Shown: positions 53,537 through 62,526, counted from the first letter of the stretch. The stretch is 64,000 bases of DNA from Sutcliffiella horikoshii (GCF_008180725.1 NZ_VTEV01000001.1:713269-777268), one strand, 5' to 3'. Numbers and translations: made by a program. Notes: a model not told the origin generated them from the sequence alone.

Positions 53537-53794
53537 ATGGACATATACCAACAAGCTCCGTCTTCCTCTCTACAAGAAGGAGATGTAGTGTACTTATTTT
53601 ATCGAAATCCGCACACACAGAATGTGGCATCCATCCAACAGGCAAGTATAATGGCAAATCCTTACGAGGAAGGGCAGCTTTCCATCTTTCTCTATGATAC
53701 GTATTATCCATTATCGGATGAGTTCGTTTTTTTCACTTCATTAGAAGAAGCAGAAGCATTATATAATGAATATTTTGGACCAACATACGAATAA
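53537..53794 (+). CDS. splA: Transcriptional regulator SplA
   Basis: 85 residues. VVYLFYRNPHTQNVASIQQA and SIFLYDTYYPLSDEFVFFTS agree with B. subtilis SplA, a negative regulator of the splAB operon that is related to TRAP. I chose ATG 53537, six bases after AGGTGA. splB starts 15 bp after its stop. Confidence 0.88.
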   Translation: MDIYQQAPSSSLQEGDVVYLFYRNPHTQNVASIQQASIMANPYEEGQLSIFLYDTYYPLSDEFVFFTSLEEAEALYNEYFGPTYE

Positions 53795-53809
53795 AAAGGG
53801 GGGCAGTAC

Positions 53810-54835
53810 ATGAAACCGTTTGTTCCACAACTTGTATATATTGAACCTAAAGCACTTGACTATCCATTAGGAGTAGAGCTAAAAGAGAAATTTGAATCGA
53901 TGGGACTTGAAATACGGGAAACTACTTCCCATAATCAGATAAGAAATTTACCTGGAGATAATGATTTTCAAAAATACAGGACTGCTAAATCAACTTTAGT
54001 TGTCGGGGTTAGAAAAACGCTGAAGTTTGATTCATCCAAACCCTCTGCTGAGTATGCCATCCCTTTTGCGACAGGTTGTATGGGCCATTGTCATTATTGT
54101 TATTTGCAGACAACTATGGGAAGCAAGCCTTATATCAGGACTTATGTGAACCTGGATGAAATCTTTGACGCAGCCGATAAATATATGCAAGAACGAGCTC
54201 CCGAAATCACCAGGTTTGAAGCGTCTTGTACATCGGATATCGTGGGTATTGATCATCTTACTCATTCTTTGAAAAAAGCGATTGAGTACTTTGGTAAATC
54301 TGAACATGGTCTTCTTCGGTTTGTGACAAAGTTTCACCATGTCGATCACTTGCTTGATGCAGACCATCGCGGGAAAACAAGGTTTCGTTTCAGTGTGAAT
54401 GCCGATTATGTAATAAAGAACTTTGAACCCGGAACATCTTCTCTAGATTTGAGAATTGAAGCTGCTGCAAAAGTTGCAGGTGCAAACTATCCTCTTGGTT
54501 TTATCGTTGCACCAATTTACTTGCACGAAGGCTGGGAAGAGGGATATAAAACTTTATTCCAAAAGCTATATGATAAGCTTCCTGCACATGCCACTGAGGA
54601 CCTTACATTTGAATTAATTCAACACCGATTTACCAAACCTGCAAAAAGGGTCATTCAACAAAACTATCCGATGACAAAGCTTGAGCTAGACGAAGCAAAG
54701 CGTCAGTATAAATGGGGACGATATGGGATCGGGAAGTATGTATATACGAAGGACGAAGCGACCGAGATAAAAGAGACATTATCTGAATATATTCATTCTT
54801 ATTTTCCTCAGGCGCGGATTGAGTATTTCACATAA
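53810..54835 (+). CDS. splB: Spore photoproduct lyase
   Basis: 341 residues, radical SAM enzyme that reverses the 5-thyminyl-5,6-dihydrothymine dimer in UV-irradiated spores during germination. The Fe-S cluster cysteines are 90, 94 and 97 (TGCMGHCHYCYLQTTMG), and the essential Cys140 is in FEASCTSDIVG, one residue from the position (141) I recall for B. subtilis. GGGGGG precedes the ATG. The length is normal and a terminator follows. Confidence 0.95.
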   Translation: MKPFVPQLVYIEPKALDYPLGVELKEKFESMGLEIRETTSHNQIRNLPGDNDFQKYRTAKSTLVVGVRKTLKFDSSKPSAEYAIPFATGCMGHCHYCYLQTTMGSKPYIRTYVNLDEIFDAADKYMQERAPEITRFEASCTSDIVGIDHLTHSLKKAIEYFGKSEHGLLRFVTKFHHVDHLLDADHRGKTRFRFSVNADYVIKNFEPGTSSLDLRIEAAAKVAGANYPLGFIVAPIYLHEGWEEGYKTLFQKLYDKLPAHATEDLTFELIQHRFTKPAKRVIQQNYPMTKLELDEAKRQYKWGRYGIGKYVYTKDEATEIKETLSEYIHSYFPQARIEYFT

Positions 54836-54850
54836 TGCTATAAACCCTCA

Positions 54851-54887
54851 AAAACAGCATCCCCTCCTTATATGGGGGTGCTGTTTT
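54851..54887. terminator. Terminator between splB and the tad operon
   Basis: Arms AAAACAGCATCCCC and GGGGGTGCTGTTTT with one wobble, plus A and T runs; usable by both convergent units. Confidence 0.85.
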
Positions 54888-54889
54888 TT

Positions 54890-55798
54890 TCATAATCCAC
54901 TCTGTATTATATAAATCACCATCGGTCCAAGTAATACAATGAAAATGGCTGGAAACACCAGAAACATTAAGGGAAATACCATTTTGACAGGAGCTTTCAT
55001 GGCATGCTCTCTCGCGGTGAAAACTCGTTGTTCCCTAATTCTAGTTGTAAGTAGGTTGACAGTTTTAGATAAGCCCATCCCCATCTGATCCGCCTGAATT
55101 AGGGATGTGATTGCCTGTTGAAAAGAAGCAATCTTCACTCTTTCCCTCAAAAGCATATAAGCTTCTTTGTGTGATTTACCAAGTTTCATATCATCCATCA
55201 TCTTCATAAATTCATCTGATAGTGGTCCTTTAAGCGTTTTAGACACTTTTCGAAAGGAAGCATCCAGTCCCATCCCTGCCTCCATGGATAGGTTCAGCAG
55301 ATCAAAGAAGTCTGGCATCATTCTTTCCATAAGCTTTAAACGTTTTTTGATTTTTACACTTAACATGAAATTAGGAATGTACAGGCCAAATAAGCTTATG
55401 ACACCTACTAAGAAAAGGAGCGATGAAATAGACTCTGCTCCCGGTGACAAAAGGACCACTGAACTAAAGAACAAGATCAAAGTCAACGTCGCTTGAATTA
55501 ATCTGAAATCAACAGAGGTCCATCCATTTGGTCTTCCTGCTTCATCAAGTCGTTTTTCAAGGTAGACTCTTGATGATTCTTTCATCATCTTTTGTACAAT
55601 TCCCCTTGCTTTTCCCTTTGCACTCTCACGTATATCTCCTTTCTTCACCTTCCCACCATTTAAGGAGGCGGAACTAGGAAAAAAGTTTTCAATTCTGCGT
55701 TCTAGTGCTAAAGAGGAGCGAAAGACTGTCATGGTTATTGCTACACAAATCAGCGTCATGGTTGTAAAGGATAATACTATAAAAAGAAAATGTCCCAT
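54890..55798 (-). CDS. tadC: Tad pilus membrane platform protein TadC
   Basis: 302 residues, T2SSF (GspF-like) domain with an N-terminal membrane segment, a cytosolic helical part (PDFFDLLNLSMEAGMGLDAS) and two C-terminal segments. It forms the inner-membrane platform with TadB for Flp pilus assembly. It is the last gene of the tad operon, two bases after tadB. AGGTGTAG lies before the ATG. Confidence 0.9.
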   Translation of the reverse strand: MGHFLFIVLSFTTMTLICVAITMTVFRSSLALERRIENFFPSSASLNGGKVKKGDIRESAKGKARGIVQKMMKESSRVYLEKRLDEAGRPNGWTSVDFRLIQATLTLILFFSSVVLLSPGAESISSLLFLVGVISLFGLYIPNFMLSVKIKKRLKLMERMMPDFFDLLNLSMEAGMGLDASFRKVSKTLKGPLSDEFMKMMDDMKLGKSHKEAYMLLRERVKIASFQQAITSLIQADQMGMGLSKTVNLLTTRIREQRVFTAREHAMKAPVKMVFPLMFLVFPAIFIVLLGPMVIYIIQSGL

Positions 55799-55800
55799 CT

Positions 55801-56769
55801 CTACACCTCAATGCTAACAATTTTATTAATGATAAACCAGCCAAGTAATACACCGGATATAGCCATGAAAATCATGACCCATCCAAGTATGTGCTGAAAC
55901 ATTAAATGAAAATAATCTGGATTGACCACTTGAAGATAAAGAGCAATTCCCACAGGAACAAACATGATTACCCACATAGATAACCTTCCTTGTGCAGTAA
56001 GTGTTCTGACTTCATCTTTTACTCTCATCCTACCAATCATTGTCTCCTGGATACTTTCTAAAAGACGAGAAAGGTCTCCTCCACTCTCCCTTTGAATGAG
56101 AATAGAGGTTAACACCATTTCTAAATCGGGATTATTAAAGCTAGTTTTCAGCTGTTCAAAGGATTCTTCTAAGGATAGTCCAAGATTAACATTCTGAATG
56201 ACTTTTCCGAATTCTTTGCCTAATGGTTTTGGTGACTCTTCTGAAATTAACTTGATTACTTGCAAGAAGCTATAGCCTGCCCGTAAACTATTTGCCATGA
56301 TCCCTAGCGCTTGAATGAGTTGTTGGGTTGCTAACTGATTCCGTATTCTAATTGCTCGCTTTAATAAAAATGAACGTATTACAAACCCAAGAAAAAAAGA
56401 AAAAGCACTTATTAATAGAGAAGACATGATCAAGTATATTATTCCACTTAAAATACCGGCTAAAAGAATGGTTCTTACGAGATATTCTCCTGGACCTATT
56501 TCATATCCAGCATAAATTAATTGCTGTCGCAAATTTTTGAATTGGAAGTTCCCTTCTAGTAGATTCCCCATTCCTAGAATGACTTTACTTTTTTCCGCTA
56601 ACTTTTTCTTTTTTTCTTTCTCATCAGCTATAGTTAACGAATTGGAAAGAAGCAAGTATTTATTAAGCCTCTTCATTTCCTTTGTTTGTCTATTGGTAAG
56701 TCTCATGACTAGTAGAAATAGGAGAAGGAAGAACAGCGTAGATATAATTAATGTAATTAATATATTCAG
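55801..56769 (-). CDS. tadB: Tad pilus membrane platform protein TadB, with non-ATG start
   Basis: 322 residues from the start proposed here: a T2SSF domain (ALGIMANSLRAGYSFLQVIK; QRESGGDLSRLLESIQETMI) and two C-terminal membrane segments. The first ATG (56706) lacks both a ribosome site and the first membrane segment of TadB proteins. The frame runs on upstream as ILITLIISTLFFLLLFLLVM, a hydrophobic helix, to a stop. The only plausible start there is CTG at 56769 with GAGGAG about nine bases upstream. An ATG at 56776 overlapping the cpaF stop (TGATG) is one base out of frame with it; loss of one A in the following AAA would join them. So it starts at CTG or involves a frameshift. Confidence 0.85.
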   Translation of the reverse strand: MNILITLIISTLFFLLLFLLVMRLTNRQTKEMKRLNKYLLLSNSLTIADEKEKKKKLAEKSKVILGMGNLLEGNFQFKNLRQQLIYAGYEIGPGEYLVRTILLAGILSGIIYLIMSSLLISAFSFFLGFVIRSFLLKRAIRIRNQLATQQLIQALGIMANSLRAGYSFLQVIKLISEESPKPLGKEFGKVIQNVNLGLSLEESFEQLKTSFNNPDLEMVLTSILIQRESGGDLSRLLESIQETMIGRMRVKDEVRTLTAQGRLSMWVIMFVPVGIALYLQVVNPDYFHLMFQHILGWVMIFMAISGVLLGWFIINKIVSIEV

Positions 56770-56775
56770 GTTTCA

Positions 56776-58131
56776 TCACTCCTCACTAAACCATGATGGC
56801 TGAATTTTAATACCTTGTGCCTCAAACTTTTCAAAGAAACTAGGGCGTATTCCCGTTGATGAGAATCGTCCTTTCACTCTCCCGTTATCACTTTTCCCAA
56901 GCTCTTCAAATTTGAAAAGGTCTTGCAGCACAATGGTCTCATTCATTACCCCTAACACCTCGGTAATATGGGTTATTTTTCTACTACCATCCTTGAGACG
57001 TACTTGATGGACTATTAAATCTAACGCTCCCGCAATCTGCTCTCTGATCGCCCGTACTGGAAGGTCAAAACCTGCCATCATCACCATCACTTCAAGTCGT
57101 GAAATTAGGTCTCTAGGGGAATTCGCATGTCCAGTTCCAAGGCTGCCATCATGTCCAGTATTCATTGCTTGTAACATATCCAGAGCTTCAGCACTTCTTA
57201 CCTCTCCGACGATAATCCTATCAGGCCTCATACGCAAGGCGTTCTTAACCAGGTCCCGGATGGTAACCTCCCCCTTCCCTTCCACATTTGCAAGTCTCGC
57301 TTCAAGAGTGACAACATGCTCTTGTGAAAGCCTGAGTTCCGCGGAATCTTCAATAGTAACAATTCGCTCATCCTCTGTTATGAAGGAAGATAAAACATTC
57401 AAACAAGTTGTCTTTCCTGAACCAGTTCCTCCACTAATCATCATATTCAATTTTGCTTCTACACAAGATTTTAGAAAATCCGCCATTTCATAGGAAAGCC
57501 CTTCATTTCGGAGGAGGTCATGGATTGTTAATGGATTATCAGGGAATTTACGTATGGTTAGAGTAGGACCATTCATAGCCAACGGAGGGATTATGGCATG
57601 AACACGTGAACCATCAGGTAAACGGGCATCTACCATAGGGACACTTTCATCTATCCGCCTTCCAATTGGGGCTACAATCCGCTCCATTACTTTTAATACA
57701 TGGGAATTGTCTCTGAATGTAAAAGGAGTCTTAATTATTTTCCCCTGTTTTTCCATGTAAATTTTAGTTGGACCGTTAACCATTACTTCCGTAACTGTCG
57801 AATCATTAAGAAGCGGGGTGATTGGCCCATACCCTGTTAGCTCATAAATGACATTTTGAATGACTGCTTGCTTTTCCTCATAATTAAGAATGTCATCACG
57901 ATTGACGAAAAAATCATCACTCAATTCAGCTACTTTCCCCTCCACTTCCCTATCCTCTAAAGATTGCTGTTTTAATTTATCTACTAAGTAGTTATGAAGT
58001 TGCATTTCAATCTCTTTGAACTGAGGGAGATAGACCGTTTTCGTATTGGTAAGCGTAATAGTGGATTCTTTCAACCCTTTTGAACCCTCCACTACTTCTG
58101 TCTCGACACCGAGCCTTCGCATAAGAGACAC
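56776..58131 (-). CDS. cpaF: Tad pilus assembly ATPase CpaF/TadA
   Basis: 451 residues, secretion-type ATPase. Walker A ISGGTGSGKTTCLNVLSSF, Asp box VTIEDSAELRL, Walker B PDRIIVGEVRSAEALDML and the His box GHDGSLGTGHANS are all present, after an N-terminal domain of about 130 residues. It powers Flp pilus extension. It starts at GTG 58131, with the end of a GGGGGGAG site six bases upstream; this overlaps the cpaE stop as TAGTG. Its own stop overlaps the tadB region. Confidence 0.93.
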   Translation of the reverse strand: MSLMRRLGVETEVVEGSKGLKESTITLTNTKTVYLPQFKEIEMQLHNYLVDKLKQQSLEDREVEGKVAELSDDFFVNRDDILNYEEKQAVIQNVIYELTGYGPITPLLNDSTVTEVMVNGPTKIYMEKQGKIIKTPFTFRDNSHVLKVMERIVAPIGRRIDESVPMVDARLPDGSRVHAIIPPLAMNGPTLTIRKFPDNPLTIHDLLRNEGLSYEMADFLKSCVEAKLNMMISGGTGSGKTTCLNVLSSFITEDERIVTIEDSAELRLSQEHVVTLEARLANVEGKGEVTIRDLVKNALRMRPDRIIVGEVRSAEALDMLQAMNTGHDGSLGTGHANSPRDLISRLEVMVMMAGFDLPVRAIREQIAGALDLIVHQVRLKDGSRKITHITEVLGVMNETIVLQDLFKFEELGKSDNGRVKGRFSSTGIRPSFFEKFEAQGIKIQPSWFSEE

Positions 58132-59312
58132 TATTTTCTCCCCCCCGCACCAATTAGAACGTCATTACTCATCAATGAGGCATGCCTCTCAAGACATGCA
58201 TCTGCCATTTTAGTAAATCGTTTAGATAAGCCTTTCTTTGGAGAATCTGCTACAAATGGAATACCTGTTGCCACTGATTTTTTAACTATCTTTTCTTCGG
58301 AAGGAAGGACTGTCAGGATTTTTACACCGAGAATCTTTTTCATATTTTCTAATTTCAACGGATCATCCTTTTTTACAGCATTTACTACTAGCTGAGGTTT
58401 TGCCTTTAGCTGAAGTGATTGAAGAGTATCCATAAATAGCTTTGTATTTCTAACTGCTGGAAGGTTACCATTTGTCAGCAAGTATATCTCATCAGATAAC
58501 TCCAGTGTCTCCAGCAACAGGTCATCTACATGTGAATGTGTATCTACAATGATGATGTCATACCACTTCTTTAATTCTAAAAATAATTCCCTGATATGCT
58601 CAGGTTTTATTATCTCCGAGAATTCAGGGCGAAGTGGCGCAGCAAGAATTGAAACATTTTCAAGATATGTTTTGGTCAAATAGGCCTGCACGTTCCTATT
58701 TTTACGATCAAAGTCTTCCTTCACCCATTCATAAATGGTCTTTTTTGGCTTGACATCACAGAACATCGCAACATCTCCAAATTGAAGGTGCAAATCAACT
58801 AAAATCACTGATTGATTTTTTTTCTGAAGGGAGTACGCCAGATTTACTGCAAATGTCGTTTTCCCTACACCTCCCTTTGTACTTGAGGAGGTGATAATTC
58901 TTCCTTCTTTCTGTGCGAAACTTGGTGCATGAGCTTCCTGTTTCTTCAAATATTCAATATGCCTTTTTGATTCGATCAGTCCATTTTTAATCAATTCGAT
59001 ATCATCCTGCAAGTTGATGCAATCCATCATCCCTGCTCTCATAGCCAACCGGATGTCGGCTTCTTTAAGGTCTTTTCCCACCATGATGACAAAATTATTT
59101 GGGTCTAGCTTCTTTAACTGCATGGTCAAGGAATAGAAATTAGGAGAAATAGATTTATCGATAAAAATAATTCGTTTTTCTGGAGCATCCAATTCATTTA
59201 ACAGCTCATCAATGGTCGTTAACCCCTTGTAATTTTCATGTGTTCTTAACCAAAGAATCATCTCACTGATTTTCTGTTCATTTTCATTTAAAAAACCGTA
59301 CCATTTTATCAT
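58131..59312 (-). CDS. cpaE: Tad pilus localisation ATPase CpaE
   Basis: 393 residues. An N-terminal receiver-like domain (about 30-125) that lacks an obvious phospho-acceptor is followed by a ParA/MinD-type ATPase with the deviant Walker A STKGGVGKTTFAVNLAYSLQ (about residue 145). CpaE-type proteins position or localise the pilus machinery. GGGGGG lies nine bases before the ATG. It is four bases after cpaB. Confidence 0.88.
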   Translation of the reverse strand: MIKWYGFLNENEQKISEMILWLRTHENYKGLTTIDELLNELDAPEKRIIFIDKSISPNFYSLTMQLKKLDPNNFVIMVGKDLKEADIRLAMRAGMMDCINLQDDIELIKNGLIESKRHIEYLKKQEAHAPSFAQKEGRIITSSSTKGGVGKTTFAVNLAYSLQKKNQSVILVDLHLQFGDVAMFCDVKPKKTIYEWVKEDFDRKNRNVQAYLTKTYLENVSILAAPLRPEFSEIIKPEHIRELFLELKKWYDIIIVDTHSHVDDLLLETLELSDEIYLLTNGNLPAVRNTKLFMDTLQSLQLKAKPQLVVNAVKKDDPLKLENMKKILGVKILTVLPSEEKIVKKSVATGIPFVADSPKKGLSKRFTKMADACLERHASLMSNDVLIGAGGRK

Positions 59313-59315
59313 CTA

Positions 59316-59876
59316 TCATTGCCCCCCTTTCTTGATCAGCTGCTTTTCATCCATTAAGATATTTTCGTTTAGAGTTGAGTTATCTCCCTCAGGTCTTAAC
59401 ATGAGATAGATGGAATGCTGGGAGGCAAAACCTAAACTTGCACCTTGTTCTGGCGTGGCTTCCACCGTAATCATTTGATATCTTGCCCCTGTTTCAGGTT
59501 CGTCCATGAAATGCCCCACAGCCAAGACTTTCACATTTTGCAACACAAATGTTCCCACTTGTGACGGGACAACTTCTTCATTGTCCTCTTTTGTGGTTTC
59601 AATATTTACAAAAATGTCCACCATCGCCCCTGGCTCCAAATGTCCGGATACACCTTGTACGTCGTTAACTGCAATGGACATAGCTCTTTTTCCATTTTCA
59701 ATTTCAAATTCTGTAACTACCACTTCTTCTTCCTTTTCCTCTTCTGCCGCTAGAACAACATTATTAGTAGGTACTTTTTTCTGGTTGGGGCCCCCTGGGA
59801 GATAAAAAAGATAAAAACATATTGTACTGACAACTCCGAACATAATTGACAGTAGCCATACTTTCTTTAGTGTCAT
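59316..59876 (-). CDS. cpaB: CpaB-like Flp pilus assembly protein (short)
   Basis: 186 residues. One N-terminal membrane segment (about 6-25), an acidic linker, and the RcpC/CpaB core (RAMSIAVNDVQGVSGHLEPG, AMVDIFVNIE, VLAVGHFMDEPETGARYQMI, VEATPEQGASLGFAS). Typical CpaB proteins are 230-300 residues and carry an SAF domain between linker and core; that part seems to be absent here. GGAGG precedes the ATG. Confidence 0.85.
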   Translation of the reverse strand: MTLKKVWLLSIMFGVVSTICFYLFYLPGGPNQKKVPTNNVVLAAEEEKEEEVVVTEFEIENGKRAMSIAVNDVQGVSGHLEPGAMVDIFVNIETTKEDNEEVVPSQVGTFVLQNVKVLAVGHFMDEPETGARYQMITVEATPEQGASLGFASQHSIYLMLRPEGDNSTLNENILMDEKQLIKKGGQ

Positions 59877-59891
59877 GCTTCATCCTCCAGT

Positions 59892-60815
59892 CTAATTTAC
59901 TAGTTTAATTGTGCTTATTCCAAAATTTTCGACGTCTTCGCTAAATTCACCAGAGGTAACAACATCAATGAAGTACCCGCTTACTGATTTATTCCCACCG
60001 TTTGGTTCCACCTTTTCAATCCAGAACGCAGCAAATCCGATAATCTCGACCTTCCCTCTACCATTAACAGAACCAAGGTCATTTACAATCGGTAAAATAG
60101 CAACCCTCGCACAACCGCTTGTTGCAGTGCTAAATTGATTACAGTAAGTTTTTGTTGCGTCTTTACTTATTCTTTCTTGAAAACCACTGCGAACCTTCCC
60201 CCATTTCAAACCAGGTTCAGTCAATACGTAACTACCAGGTGTAATTTCCACTTCGATTCCGTTAGCAATATTGTCTTCAAGGTTTGCGGCACCTCTTCCG
60301 CCAATAGCTAGAAACCCGAAATTTCCTTGTTGTGGACCATTGCTTCCCCCACCTGGTGTAAAATGCAGAGTATGTGATTGCCCTTTTACCAATTTATCCT
60401 TTGGAATCCCGACTGGTATGACGTTAGAATGCTTAATTATTCCTCTTGTAGTGTCTAAAACTGCCTTAGAAGTTGCAGAAACATCTACAGAAGCGAAGCC
60501 CAGTACTTTGGCAAAAGTCATTTCTACCGGGACCTCATTATGTATCTCGACTGAGTCTGAACCCACAGTGATTTTACTGGAATTCAACTCTGTTCCATTG
60601 GCTGCGGCTAATTCAATTGCTGCATTAACAACTTTAATCTGACCGTTTTTAACCTGTTGTACACCAGCTAATGCTGCCGAATCAATCGCTTTTTGCATTT
60701 CACCTTTTTGCAAATATAAACGTCCACCGTCGACAACCAGTCCTGTTAGCGCAACAAGCAAGGAAAGAATAAATGCCATCATGACCAATGCGTTACCATC
60801 ATTACTTTTTAGCAT
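59892..60815 (-). CDS. TadG-like pilus protein
   Basis: 307 residues. A type IV-pilin-like N-terminus (DGNALVMMAFILSLLVALTG) is followed by an extracytoplasmic domain with LQKGEMQKAIDSAALAGVQQ, the TadG signature. The residue five after the Gly that would be cleaved is Met, where pilins have Glu, so processing by the pilin peptidase is doubtful. GGAGTGAA lies before the ATG. It follows the TadE-like gene directly. Confidence 0.85.
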   Translation of the reverse strand: MLKSNDGNALVMMAFILSLLVALTGLVVDGGRLYLQKGEMQKAIDSAALAGVQQVKNGQIKVVNAAIELAAANGTELNSSKITVGSDSVEIHNEVPVEMTFAKVLGFASVDVSATSKAVLDTTRGIIKHSNVIPVGIPKDKLVKGQSHTLHFTPGGGSNGPQQGNFGFLAIGGRGAANLEDNIANGIEVEITPGSYVLTEPGLKWGKVRSGFQERISKDATKTYCNQFSTATSGCARVAILPIVNDLGSVNGRGKVEIIGFAAFWIEKVEPNGGNKSVSGYFIDVVTSGEFSEDVENFGISTIKLVN

Positions 60816-60816
60816 T

Positions 60817-61188
60817 TCACTCCACCCTCATCACAGATTTTGAAGAGATCGTAAAGGAATGTTGGAATGATCTCAACAAAGGGTTAATCATATTTACCGG
60901 ATAGCTAAGATATATTTCTATGTTTTCACCGGAGTTCCTTGCTTCAGTTGAAATGGATACAGAGACTTGATTCGTATCAAGGCCTGTTGTTGCATTATTT
61001 ATTGATGCAATCACTTCAGCATTGGTTTTTCCAACACTTGCCACTCTCGCACCTTCCCTTGCTGCATGCTCCAATGCCACAGCCGAGAATAGAACTCTTC
61101 CAATATCAAACATCCCGAATAATAGAAGTAATATTAAAGGTACAATTAGTGCAAATTCAACTAGCGATTGTCCATTTTGTGACTTCAT
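60817..61188 (-). CDS. TadE-like pseudopilin
   Basis: 123 residues: MKSQNGQSLVEFALIVPLIL has the pseudopilin cleavage site (Gly, then Glu and Phe at +5/+6). The start ATG 61188 overlaps the prepilin peptidase stop as ATGA and has GGAGG six bases upstream; a longer reading from 61206 lacks a site. EHAAREGARVASVG is typical of TadE-type proteins. Confidence 0.88.
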   Translation of the reverse strand: MKSQNGQSLVEFALIVPLILLLLFGMFDIGRVLFSAVALEHAAREGARVASVGKTNAEVIASINNATTGLDTNQVSVSISTEARNSGENIEIYLSYPVNMINPLLRSFQHSFTISSKSVMRVE

Positions 61189-61685
61189 ACCAGGCCTCCG
61201 AAACAATAAAGACTTACCACTCCAAGAGCAATTGGAACTCCGTACGGAATTGTATATTTTCTTTTCACTTCTAGTTCCATATTCATTGACTGCTTATAAA
61301 GTACAGAGAATATCAAATTCTTAATAAAGAACAATAGTCTATTATTTTTAAGAAGGATGACCATTGCAAAAACCCCTCCAATCAATGCCGTGTAAAGGAA
61401 AGATTGAAACACTAGCTCTCCGCCTATCATTGAACCTATTGCAGCTAATAATTTTACATCCCCAGCTCCCATTCCACCAAGCACAAAAGGAATGAACAAT
61501 AGAAAAAAACCTATCAATAGTCCAATAGAGCTAAAATACAGCCCTTCTAGACCTGCTTGATATGTATTGTAGATTAAACCGAACAGAATGGCAGGTAAGG
61601 TGATTATATTAAATATTATTCTTTTTCGAAGATCCGTTACTACGGAAATTCCTAATACGATAAACAGAACGACGTTGATGAGCAT
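61185..61685 (-). CDS. Prepilin peptidase, TadV/CpaA type
   Basis: 166 residues, A24 aspartic membrane peptidase, no methylase domain. The two catalytic aspartates are in VTDLRKRIIFNIITLPAIL and GGMGAGDVKLLAAIGSMIGG. It cuts Flp and TadE-like prepilins. AAAGGAGG lies before the ATG. It is separated from the pilin gene by a terminator-like hairpin. Confidence 0.92.
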   Translation of the reverse strand: MLINVVLFIVLGISVVTDLRKRIIFNIITLPAILFGLIYNTYQAGLEGLYFSSIGLLIGFFLLFIPFVLGGMGAGDVKLLAAIGSMIGGELVFQSFLYTALIGGVFAMVILLKNNRLLFFIKNLIFSVLYKQSMNMELEVKRKYTIPYGVPIALGVVSLYCFGGLV

Positions 61686-61710
61686 CTGGCGTCCTCCTTT
61701 GTTTAAAAAT

Positions 61711-61735
61711 AGCTCTGCTTTGTTGAAGCAGAGCT
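61711..61735 (-). terminator. Attenuator hairpin after the Flp pilin gene
   Basis: Perfect 10-bp stem AGCTCTGCTT/AAGCAGAGCT, loop CAACA, followed on the minus strand by ATTTTT. It lies between the pilin and peptidase genes and likely makes pilin mRNA more abundant. Confidence 0.8.
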
Positions 61736-61747
61736 TTGTACATCAAA

Positions 61748-61921
61748 TTATTTTATACTTTTTAATTTGTCTGTTAGAGTACCAAACACAGCTGAAATTT
61801 GTCCACCTAATGCCGTAACTGCAGCAACAACACCTAATGCAATCAAACCAACCAACAATCCATACTCCGTTAACCCTTGACCTTCTTCTTCTTTAAACAC
61901 GCGGATCATCAAATCTTTCAT
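61748..61921 (-). CDS. flp: Flp-family pilin
   Basis: 57 residues. The start MKDLMIRVFKEEEG leads to the cleavage site G|QGLTEYGLL, with Glu at +5 and Tyr at +6 as in Flp pilins, then a hydrophobic helix (LVGLIALGVVAAVTALGG). GGAGG lies before the ATG. It is the first gene of the tad operon and the major pilus subunit. A TATAAT is 48 bp upstream. Confidence 0.93.
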   Translation of the reverse strand: MKDLMIRVFKEEEGQGLTEYGLLVGLIALGVVAAVTALGGQISAVFGTLTDKLKSIK

Positions 61922-61968
61922 GATAAATTCCTCCAGTCGTTTGTTCTTTATTTAGAACTTGATTCAAT

Positions 61969-61974
61969 ATTATA
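61969..61974 (-). promoter_or_regulatory. -10 element upstream of the tad operon
   Basis: TATAAT on the minus strand 48-53 bp before the flp start. The -35 region is poor (TGTTTT at 17 bp). The rest of 61922-62142 has a TATAAT for the opposite gene (62105-62110) and no gene. Confidence 0.45.
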
Positions 61975-62142
61975 ACGAACTAGAAAGAATGAAAACACTA
62001 AAAAAAAGGCATTTTTGACCATTTACTTGAGAATTTCTATCTATTTAGCTTGTTTCCTTCATTTTTCTCAGTATTTCGTTTTTTAAAAAGAATTTAATAT
62101 TCTATATAATGAACAAAAGCTAACTAAAAGAAGGAGGATATA

Positions 62143-62526
62143 ATGGAAAACTATCACTCGCTTCATATTAAAAGTGCCGACACCTTTACAAAACGGTTTA
62201 TCGGACTTATGTTCAAACCTTCCATACATAATAGCGGCCTACTGCTTTCCCCCTGTAACAGTGTTCACATGTTTTTTATGCGGTTTCCTATCGATGTCGT
62301 TTTCGTCGATCAAGTTGGGAAAATTATTTTATGCATAAAAGAGTTAAAGCCTTGGAGAGTATCGCCAATTGTTAAAAATAGCTATTATGTATTAGAAATG
62401 CCTTGTGGATCGATTGATCAATTCAATCTTCATGAAGGCAAGAGAATCGTAATACCTAAAGATAGAAAAGATTTTTTCATCTCTATAATAAGTGAAAATA
62501 ATAAAAACCACCTACGGTTCCTTTAA
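62143..62526 (+). CDS. DUF192-family protein
   Basis: 127 residues, cytosolic or membrane-peripheral: DTFTKRFIGLMFKPSIHNSG and VHMFFMRFPIDVVFVDQVGK are the DUF192 blocks, and LEMPCGSIDQFNLHEGKRIV is its C-terminal part. DUF192 genes often lie near secretion and pilus loci, and this one is divergent from the tad operon, but its role is unknown. AAGGAGGATATA lies before the ATG. The terminator downstream overlaps the stop codon. Confidence 0.85.
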   Translation: MENYHSLHIKSADTFTKRFIGLMFKPSIHNSGLLLSPCNSVHMFFMRFPIDVVFVDQVGKIILCIKELKPWRVSPIVKNSYYVLEMPCGSIDQFNLHEGKRIVIPKDRKDFFISIISENNKNHLRFL

